DNA from: Chryseobacterium gleum | GTDB taxonomy: Bacteria > Bacteroidota > Bacteroidia > UBA10329 | Reading direction: 5' to 3' | Assembly (NCBI GenBank): GCA_945874195.1 | Contig: CAMCFW010000146.1 | Location: 1-6,065, forward strand | Length of the DNA: 6,065 bases | Shown here: positions 1 through 4,984 of the stretch, piece after piece | Numbering within the stretch: position 1 is the first letter of the stretch | Layout: each line of letters starts with the position of its first letter | Notes under the pieces: model-generated | What the model was told of the DNA's origin: nothing | The model's input: the letters and a program-made list of their open reading frames with translations, nothing else | The model's database searches: none | Program-made: the position numbers and the translations under genes

Positions 1-1
1 C

Positions 2-268
2 GGTTCGGCACACGTGTCGCTCATCAACAAGATATTGGAGGTGATCCCGAAGGACAGCATCCTTTGGGAAGCCCCGCAGAAACCACAGCAGGTATGGTTC
101 ATCAATCTGCTGGGAGCGAACGTCAACCTTGGAAACATTGCACCTAACGAGGTCATTCCGCTGGAAACACTACGGCTGGGAGTGCGTGGCGACACGTTCT
201 TCAATCATCTGCCCGCGAACATTGATGTGAACAAGGTGATAGCCGCTACAAAGAAGGAACAGAAATGA
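2..268 (+). CDS. comA: Phosphosulfolactate synthase (ComA family), C-terminal part, cut by left window edge
   Basis: This is the last 88 codons of an open frame that enters from the left edge. The GTG at 14 is an internal valine codon, not a start, because the frame is open back to position 2 (Gly-Ser-Ala-His-Val). Family knowledge: ComA is a cytoplasmic TIM-barrel enzyme that adds sulfite to phosphoenolpyruvate, giving (2R)-phospho-3-sulfolactate. That is the first step to coenzyme M in methanogens and to sulfolactate in some bacteria. Visible hallmarks are EAPQKPQQVWFI (visible residues 23-34), the GANVNLGNI stretch (38-46) and LETLRLGVRGDTF (54-66), all typical of the C-terminal third of the family. 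Complete members are about 250 residues, so roughly 165 are missing. The stop overlaps the rhodanese start by 4 bp (ATGA). The end product in this organism is not shown; supplying cysteate for sulfonolipids is one possible inference. The assignment rests on recalled family motifs, not a search. Confidence 0.87.
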   Translation, partial: GSAHVSLINKILEVIPKDSILWEAPQKPQQVWFINLLGANVNLGNIAPNEVIPLETLRLGVRGDTFFNHLPANIDVNKVIAATKKEQK

Positions 269-582
269 AAGAAGTGACTGTGCAGGAGTTGAAACAGATG
301 AAAGATGCCGGAAAGGCGTTTCAGCTCATCGATGTTCGCGAACCGTGGGAAGTGGAGATATGTTCCATTGGTGCCGACCATATTCCGATGGGCGAAATAT
401 TGAACCGGGTTTCGGAGATCCGGCAGGATGTGCCCGTGGTGATCCATTGCCGCAGCGGTGCGCGGTCGGCCAACGTGGTGACCGCATTGGAAATGCAACT
501 CGGCCTCACCAACCTTCACAACCTCAAGGGCGGGATTCTCGCCTATGGAAGGGAGATCGACCCTTCATTGGAACAATACTGA
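265..582 (+). CDS. Single-domain rhodanese-like sulfurtransferase
   Basis: A 105-residue protein made of one rhodanese domain. It has the early LIDVREPWE motif (residues 21-29) and the active-site loop HCRSGARS (61-68), in which Cys62 is the expected persulfide-carrying residue and Arg63 and Arg67 line the pocket. It ends with LKGGILAYGREIDPSLEQY (87-105), very like the rhodanese tail fused to MoeB/ThiF-type E1 enzymes, though no E1 domain is present here. There is no signal peptide, so it is probably cytoplasmic. Single-domain rhodaneses move sulfane sulfur from a donor such as thiosulfate to an acceptor; the true donor and acceptor here are unknown. The ATG at 265 sits in an ATGA overlap with the comA stop and has an AAGGA-like ribosome site about 5 bases upstream, so translational coupling is likely. 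The overlap suggests a job linked to the sulfite-using ComA enzyme. Confidence 0.95.
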   Translation: MKEVTVQELKQMKDAGKAFQLIDVREPWEVEICSIGADHIPMGEILNRVSEIRQDVPVVIHCRSGARSANVVTALEMQLGLTNLHNLKGGILAYGREIDPSLEQY

Positions 583-589
583 AAGTACC

Positions 590-1228
590 ATGCTCGAACT
601 TTTTCAACACATTCTCGACCTTGATTTCGAGTGGCTTTTTGCCACCTACGACACCTACGTTTATTTCATCCTGTTCATGATCATCTTCATTGAAACTGGA
701 TTGGTGGTCATGCCGTTCCTTCCTGGCGACTCGCTGCTATTCACCGCAGGTCTCTTTGCCCGTTCGGGATATCTAGACATGGCCGCACTCACCCTACTTC
801 TGTTTGTGGCCGCTGTGCTTGGCGACAATACCAACTACTTTATTGGCAAGCACATCGGGCTGCGGGCGCTCAAATGGAAAATCAAGGGTCGGCAGTTGGT
901 GAAGCAGGAACACATTGACACAACCCACGCCTTTTACGAGAAGTATGGCCCCAAGACCATCATCATGGCGCGCTTCGTTCCCATTGTCCGAACGTTTGCG
1001 CCCTTCGTTGCCGGTATTGCCGAAATGAGCCCGATGAAATTCTTCACCTTCAATGTGGTTGGCGGTGCCGTTTGGGTGTTCGGACTCACGTTCGCAGGTT
1101 ATTTCCTCGGTGAATTCGACATGATCCGAAACAACATCGGCAAAGTGGCACTCCTCATCGTTGGTCTTTCGGTGCTGCCAATGGTCTTCGAATTCGTAAA
1201 GTATAAGTTGGAGCAGCAGAAGAAGTGA
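590..1228 (+). CDS. DedA-family (VTT domain) membrane protein
   Basis: A 212-residue integral membrane protein. An in-frame ATG at 545 exists, but it lies inside the rhodanese gene and would add a hydrophilic 15-residue leader unlike the family. The ATG at 590, 7 bp after the rhodanese stop, gives the typical start MLELFQHIL. Family hallmarks are ETGLVVMPFLPGDSLLF (35-51) with Glu35 and Asp47, GDNTNYFIG (78-86), and ARFVPIVRTFAPFVAG (127-142) with Arg128 and Arg134. These correspond to the acidic and arginine residues known to matter in E. coli DedA proteins. Hydrophobic segments lie at about 24-42, 49-57, 65-86, 124-144, 153-172 and 181-195. DedA-family proteins have been implicated in undecaprenyl-phosphate or other lipid translocation driven by ion gradients. 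Which lipid this one handles cannot be read from sequence. Its TGA stop overlaps the GTG start of aroE. Confidence 0.94.
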   Translation: MLELFQHILDLDFEWLFATYDTYVYFILFMIIFIETGLVVMPFLPGDSLLFTAGLFARSGYLDMAALTLLLFVAAVLGDNTNYFIGKHIGLRALKWKIKGRQLVKQEHIDTTHAFYEKYGPKTIIMARFVPIVRTFAPFVAGIAEMSPMKFFTFNVVGGAVWVFGLTFAGYFLGEFDMIRNNIGKVALLIVGLSVLPMVFEFVKYKLEQQKK

Positions 1229-1968
1229 GAACATTCGGTCTTATCGGGCATCCCCTCTCCCACTCCTTTTCGCGCAAATATTTCACCGACAAGTTCGAGC
1301 GCGAAGGGTTGAATGCGGAGTACCGCAACTTCCCTATCGAATCGATGGACGAACTCGAAACCATCATTCGCAACGAACCGGATCTGGTGGGACTGAACGT
1401 CACCATTCCCCACAAAACATCCATCATTCCCTACTTGGACGAACTCACGGACTGCGCACGGTCCATCCAATCGGTGAACACCGTTACCATAAACCGAGTG
1501 GGCAAATCGTGGACGCTGAAGGGTTCCAATACGGATGTGATCGGGTTCAAGGAAAGCATTGCTTCCCACATTGGCGGACACGACATGGCGCTGATACTGG
1601 GCACGGGCGGTGCGGCCAAGGCGGCCTACCACGTGCTCAGCGACCTCGGCCTCGAATGCACCTGCGTTTCGCGCTTTCCCGATGAGGGCGACATGGTCTA
1701 TGACGACCTGACCACCGAAGACATCTGGGAACATTCCATCATCGTCAACTGCACCCCGCTTGGCATGTTCCCCAAGTTGGATGCCGCCCCAGAGATACCT
1801 TACGAGTCCATCACCCCCGAACACGTGCTGTTCGACATGATCTACAATCCGGCTGAGACCGTATTTTTAAGCCATGGTAGAAAACGCGGTGCCACCTGCA
1901 TCAACGGACTCCAAATGCTTGAACGGCAGGCTGAGGAAAGTTGGAACATCTGGAACACCAAGGTTTGA
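1225..1968 (+). CDS. aroE: Shikimate dehydrogenase (NADP+)
   Basis: A 247-residue enzyme of the shikimate pathway that reduces 3-dehydroshikimate to shikimate with NADPH in the cytoplasm. Motifs in order: GHPLSHSFS (8-16) carries the shikimate-binding serines Ser12 and Ser14; NVTIPHK (58-64) carries the catalytic Lys64; Asn85 sits in SVNTV; Asp104 sits in NTDVIGF and is the catalytic partner of Lys64; GTGGAAKA (126-133) is the nucleotide-binding glycine loop; NCTPLGMFP follows; IYNPAETVFL is the usual late motif; NGLQMLERQA (227-236) ends with substrate-contacting Gln235. Length is slightly short for the family (about 250-290), as is common in Bacteroidota. The GTG start overlaps the dedA stop by 4 bp (GTGA), with GGAG about 11 bases upstream. 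A GTG start plus overlap suggests coupled translation. One small oddity: residues 82-83 are Gln-Ser where most members have Gly-Ala before Val-Asn-Thr. Confidence 0.97.
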   Translation: MRTFGLIGHPLSHSFSRKYFTDKFEREGLNAEYRNFPIESMDELETIIRNEPDLVGLNVTIPHKTSIIPYLDELTDCARSIQSVNTVTINRVGKSWTLKGSNTDVIGFKESIASHIGGHDMALILGTGGAAKAAYHVLSDLGLECTCVSRFPDEGDMVYDDLTTEDIWEHSIIVNCTPLGMFPKLDAAPEIPYESITPEHVLFDMIYNPAETVFLSHGRKRGATCINGLQMLERQAEESWNIWNTKV

Positions 1969-1974
1969 ACGTTT

Positions 1975-2009
1975 CCCGTTACCTAAAACCTAATACCCAA
2001 AGCCTAATT
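1975..2009 (+). repeat. Heptamer ladder: five 7-bp units in the aroE/MoxR-gene spacer
   Basis: Most of the 45-bp spacer is a tandem array of 7-bp units starting at 1975, 1982, 1989, 1996 and 2003. Four units fit CCYAANN (three begin CCTAA, one CCCAA). The first, CCCGTTA, is degenerate, and the seven bases after the array (CTCAATG, 2010-2016) resemble a decayed sixth unit that runs into the ATG of the MoxR gene. Read on the - strand the units look like NNTTAGG. I see no ribosome-binding site within it. Whether it is a regulatory element or a simple sequence relic is unknown. Confidence 0.7.
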
Positions 2010-2013
2010 CTCA

Positions 2014-2832
2014 ATGAATTTCTCCGGAACCAAGACCTACATCGCCTCGGGCGAACTACAAGTGGCTGTCAATGCCGCCATCCATTTGCAGAAACCGCTG
2101 TTGGTGAAGGGCGAACCCGGGACTGGAAAGACCCTTCTGGCCCACGAAATTGCCAATGCGTTGGGCAAGAAGCTCATCACCTGGCACATCAAGTCCACCA
2201 CCAAGGCACAACAGGGATTGTATGAATACGATGCCGTTTCGCGTTTGCGCGACAGCCAGTTGGGAAACGAGAAGGTGCACGACATTGCCAACTACATCAA
2301 GAAAGGCAAGCTGTGGGAGGCGTTCGATGCAGATGAATCGGTAGTGCTGCTGATCGATGAGATAGACAAGGCCGACATTGAATTCCCCAACGACCTGCTG
2401 CTCGAACTCGACAAGATGGAATTCTTCTGCTACGAGACCAACCAGACCGTGCGCGCCAAGAAACGCCCCATTGTCATCATCACATCCAATAACGAGAAGG
2501 AACTGCCCGATGCCTTCCTGCGCAGATGCCTTTTCCACTTCATCCGCTTTCCGGAAGAGGAACAGATGAAGCAGATAGTGGATGTGCACCATCCGAACCT
2601 GAAAGAAGACCTGCTGAACCGCGCTTTGGGCGAATTCTACAAACTTCGAAAAGTGAACGGAATCAAGAAACGCCCCAGTACCAGCGAACTGGTGGACTGG
2701 ATCTCGCTAATTCTGCGCGATGACCTGTTGAAGGACGAACCCACAGAAGGCACGCGTAAACTACCGCCCCATATCGGTTCGCTCATCAAGAACGAACAGG
2801 ACCTTGCGCTGCTGGAGCGGATGTTTGGGTGA
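2014..2832 (+). CDS. MoxR-type AAA+ ATPase
   Basis: A 272-residue single-domain AAA+ ATPase of the MoxR family (COG0714-like), cytoplasmic. Walker A is GEPGTGKT (33-40), Walker B is VVLLIDEID (110-118) with Asp115 and Glu116, sensor 1 is IVIITSNNEKEL (153-164), and the LPDAFLRRC segment (164-172) supplies the likely arginine finger. The KKRPSTSELVDW segment near the C-terminus lies where sensor 2 is expected. Residues 58-80, including IKSTTKAQQGLYEYDA, are almost invariant in the subgroup paired with CoxE-like VWA proteins. MoxR ATPases form ring oligomers and act with a VWA partner to activate or insert cofactors into client enzymes. The client here is unknown. The start is fixed by an in-frame TAA at 2005-2007, seven bases before the ATG at 2014. 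The gene ends in tandem in-frame stops (TGA TAA). The VWA partner follows after 62 bp. Confidence 0.95.
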   Translation: MNFSGTKTYIASGELQVAVNAAIHLQKPLLVKGEPGTGKTLLAHEIANALGKKLITWHIKSTTKAQQGLYEYDAVSRLRDSQLGNEKVHDIANYIKKGKLWEAFDADESVVLLIDEIDKADIEFPNDLLLELDKMEFFCYETNQTVRAKKRPIVIITSNNEKELPDAFLRRCLFHFIRFPEEEQMKQIVDVHHPNLKEDLLNRALGEFYKLRKVNGIKKRPSTSELVDWISLILRDDLLKDEPTEGTRKLPPHIGSLIKNEQDLALLERMFG

Positions 2833-2894
2833 TAATGCTTTTATTCCTCGATCGAAAGACTTTACGCACCGTGGACCATCGCATATAAGGCACC

Positions 2895-4118
2895 ATGTTC
2901 CTCCAACTCTTCTTCAAGCTCAAACAAGAAGGCATTCCGGTCAGTCTGCGGGAGTATCTGACGCTGTTGGAAGCGGTTAAGGCCGGGCTGGGTGAAACGG
3001 TGGATGAGTTCTATTCGTTGGCGCGCACAGTGCTGATCAAACACGAGGAACACCTCGACAGGTTCGATGCCATTTTCAGTCAATATGTGGCCGGCAGCAT
3101 GAAGCTTTCCGCGCCAGACCTTGCCAAAATTCAGGAGGATTGGTTGAAATATATGACCGAGAACAACCTGACGGACGAGGAAAAGGCCATGATCGAGGCC
3201 ATGGGCGGACTGGAAGAACTGGCCAAGCGGTTTCAGGAACTGCTGGACGAACAGAAGGAACGTCATCAAGGAGGAAACAAATGGATCGGCACGGCCGGCA
3301 CCTCACCTTTCGGGGCCTATGGCTACAATCCGGCCGGGTATCGGGTCGGACAGGCCGGTAGCCGCAACCGCAGTGCGGTGAAAGTGTGGGACAAGCGCGA
3401 GTTCCGCGACCTGAGCGACAAGGAGGAACTGAACACCCGCAACCTGAAAATGGCCTTGAGAAGGCTGCGCGTGTTCACCCGTCAGGGCGCGGAGGAGGAA
3501 TTGGACCTGGACAAGACCATCCGAAACACATCGAAGAATGCGGGTTTCCTACAGATAGAGATGGTGCCCGAACGCAGGAATAACGTGAAGGTGCTGATGC
3601 TTTTCGACATAGGCGGCACCATGGACGACCACGTTGAACTCTGCTCCAAACTCTTCAGCGCGGCCAAGTATGAGTTCAAGCATTTGGAATTCTTCTACTT
3701 CCACAACTGCCTCTACGAACGGCTTTGGAAGGAGAATCGAAGACGATTCAACAACATCACTCCCACCTTTGAGGTGATGAACAAGTACAATGACGATTAC
3801 CGCCTGATCATTGTGGGCGATGGCACCATGTCGCCTTGGGAGATAACCCAACCGGGCGGCAGCGTGGAGCACAACAACCCCGAGTCGGGACTGGTGTGGA
3901 TGGAACGCATCACGCAGAAATTCAAGCACCATGTGTGGATCAACCCCAACCCCGAGGACACGTGGCGCTATTCCGAATCGACCCAGCTATTGAAGCATGC
4001 GGTGAACGACCGCATGTTCCCGCTGACCATGGAAGGACTGACCAAGGCCATGACCATGTTAAAAACTTCGAACAAGCGATCGACAAACGTGCCTAACCCT
4101 GCTGAACGGAACAGGTAA
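2895..4118 (+). CDS. VWA-domain protein, CoxE-like, partner of the MoxR ATPase
   Basis: A 407-residue soluble protein with no signal peptide. The N-terminal helical part (1-125) begins with the family-typical FFKLKQEGIPVSLREYLTLL. A conserved glycine-rich signature WIGTAGTSPFG...YNP follows (130-146), then the VWA domain from about 225. The metal site (MIDAS) is a family variant: Asp-Ile-Gly-Gly-Thr at 238-242 instead of DxSxS, with a further acidic residue at Asp309 (VGDGTMSP). The start is fixed because an in-frame TAA at 2886-2888 lies six bases upstream; AAGG four bases before the ATG is a modest ribosome site. MoxR/VWA pairs elsewhere remodel or metallate client enzymes; none is encoded nearby. 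The last 17 residues (TSNKRSTNVPNPAERNR) look unlike protein-coding sequence. One extra A in the A-run at 4061-4065 would instead give a tail ending KNFEQAIDKRA with a stop at 4096, so the annotated 3' end may be wrong. Confidence 0.93.
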   Translation: MFLQLFFKLKQEGIPVSLREYLTLLEAVKAGLGETVDEFYSLARTVLIKHEEHLDRFDAIFSQYVAGSMKLSAPDLAKIQEDWLKYMTENNLTDEEKAMIEAMGGLEELAKRFQELLDEQKERHQGGNKWIGTAGTSPFGAYGYNPAGYRVGQAGSRNRSAVKVWDKREFRDLSDKEELNTRNLKMALRRLRVFTRQGAEEELDLDKTIRNTSKNAGFLQIEMVPERRNNVKVLMLFDIGGTMDDHVELCSKLFSAAKYEFKHLEFFYFHNCLYERLWKENRRRFNNITPTFEVMNKYNDDYRLIIVGDGTMSPWEITQPGGSVEHNNPESGLVWMERITQKFKHHVWINPNPEDTWRYSESTQLLKHAVNDRMFPLTMEGLTKAMTMLKTSNKRSTNVPNPAERNR

Positions 4119-4122
4119 TAAC

Positions 4123-4160
4123 TTGGAGACAATTTTTCCAACATTTTCTCCGTTGAGAAG
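4123..4160 (+). terminator. Weak hairpin cluster, possible terminator after the VWA gene
   Basis: The 81-bp spacer between the VWA and TPR genes contains TTGGA (4123-4127) pairing with TCCAA (4137-4141). G-U and A-U pairs extend this to a 7-bp stem with a 5-base loop, followed shortly by TTTT. A second stem pairs TTCTC (4146-4150) with GAGAA (4155-4159) around a 4-base loop. The stems are AT-rich and the T-tracts short, so termination would be inefficient. This is only a candidate. Confidence 0.25.
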
Positions 4161-4199
4161 CGTAGATCGTAAAGATCATCCTATTTTAGTGCACCATCC

Positions 4200-4982
4200 A
4201 TGAAGAACACCAACATCGCCATTCTGACCTTGATCCTGTGCTCGGCAACCGCCTTTGCGCAAGGCGATTTCAAGGAAGGAGTGCGCTGGTACAACCAACG
4301 GACCTCAGGCGCAACTGGACTAAAGGCCAAACAGGAACACATCGATAAGGCCATCGCCTATTTTCAGAAGTCAATGAGCATCAAAAGTCATGAGTTGGAA
4401 TCAGGCATTTACCTGATGCGCTCCTACATCTTCAAAGCACGTTTCACGCAGGATTCTGATAGCGACAAGCGTAAGACCTTCCAACTCGCCAAGGAGATAG
4501 GTGACCGGTTGGTGCCGAAATATCCGATCAGCAAGGAACTTCGGTTCGAATACCTTAGTTCGTTGGGACAGTGGGGCGAGGTGCTGGGCGTTTTCCGCGC
4601 GGCTAAGGAAGGCGTGGTTGATAAGGTGAGGGCTGAGATGGAAACCTTGGTGAAGCTTGATCCTGAATTCAGGAATGCGGTGGGCGAACGTTCGTTGGCG
4701 GTGCTTAACCTGCGCGTGCCTAAGATCCCATTCATTCTTAGCTGGCCAGACAAGAAGAAATCGTTGCAGATGACCTCAAGCATCATTCGCAGGTATCCTG
4801 ACGATATCGGCAACAATATTTATCATGCCGAAGCACTGATTGAGAATGGTCGGGAAAAGGAGGCCATCACCTACCTGCAACGGGCACTATCCATGCAGCC
4901 TGAACAAGAATACCTGTTGGAAGACCGCCATTTCCATTTGGAGGCCAAGCAGATGTTGGCCCGCGTAAAGGGCAGCAATTAA
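4200..4982 (+). CDS. Exported TPR-like protein of unknown function
   Basis: A 260-residue protein with a clear signal peptide: Lys2, a hydrophobic core at 6-16, and an Ala-Phe-Ala site predicting cleavage after residue 20. Cys14 is not in a lipobox, so it is probably periplasmic rather than a lipoprotein. The mature part is all-helical. Residues 46-62 (IDKAIAYFQKSMSIKS region) and 205-234 (a typical alternation of small and aromatic residues ending in YLQRALSMQP) look like TPR or TPR-like helix pairs. The stretch around 170-190 (NLRVPKIP ... WPDKKKSL) resembles a motif I recall from uncharacterised TPR proteins in which a VPG..GDKKKA segment precedes the last repeats. No catalytic motif is visible, so a scaffold or binding role is the most that can be inferred. 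ATG 4200 is the first start after an in-frame TAA at 4170-4172. No Shine-Dalgarno is visible, which is usual for Bacteroidota. It is separated from the VWA gene by 81 bp and may have its own promoter. Confidence 0.82.
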   Translation: MKNTNIAILTLILCSATAFAQGDFKEGVRWYNQRTSGATGLKAKQEHIDKAIAYFQKSMSIKSHELESGIYLMRSYIFKARFTQDSDSDKRKTFQLAKEIGDRLVPKYPISKELRFEYLSSLGQWGEVLGVFRAAKEGVVDKVRAEMETLVKLDPEFRNAVGERSLAVLNLRVPKIPFILSWPDKKKSLQMTSSIIRRYPDDIGNNIYHAEALIENGREKEAITYLQRALSMQPEQEYLLEDRHFHLEAKQMLARVKGSN

Positions 4983-4984
4983 TT

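Noticed and set aside
545..589. Earlier ATG for the DedA gene
   Set aside because: It would put 15 hydrophilic residues before a typical DedA start and overlap the rhodanese by 38 bp; the ATG at 590 fits family length.
1099..1824. Long - strand open frame (241 codons) antisense to dedA and aroE
   Set aside because: It lies wholly opposite well-conserved genes, its protein has no recognisable motif, and it is rich in His, Gly and Val in the way expected of a reverse-frame shadow.
2056..2592. 178-codon - strand open frame opposite the MoxR gene
   Set aside because: It is a shadow of a strongly conserved ATPase frame, with no motif, no ribosome site and no separate context.
3267..3361. Strong AAGGAGG sequence followed by an out-of-frame ATG at 3281 inside the VWA gene
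   Set aside because: The resulting 26-codon frame is Arg/Gly-rich shadow sequence, and AAGGAGG is explained by the codons for the conserved Gly-Gly of the family signature.
4056..4068. Programmed -1 ribosomal frameshift at the end of the VWA gene
   Set aside because: The site G TTA AAA lacks a proper X XXY YYZ slippery heptamer and no clear downstream stimulatory structure is visible; a simple one-base indel is more economical.
4153..4189. Bacteroidota-type promoter (TTG ... TATTTTAG) before the TPR gene
   Set aside because: TATTTTAG resembles TAnnTTTG with one mismatch, but the only upstream TTG is 26 bp away, too far for the usual 19-21 bp spacing.
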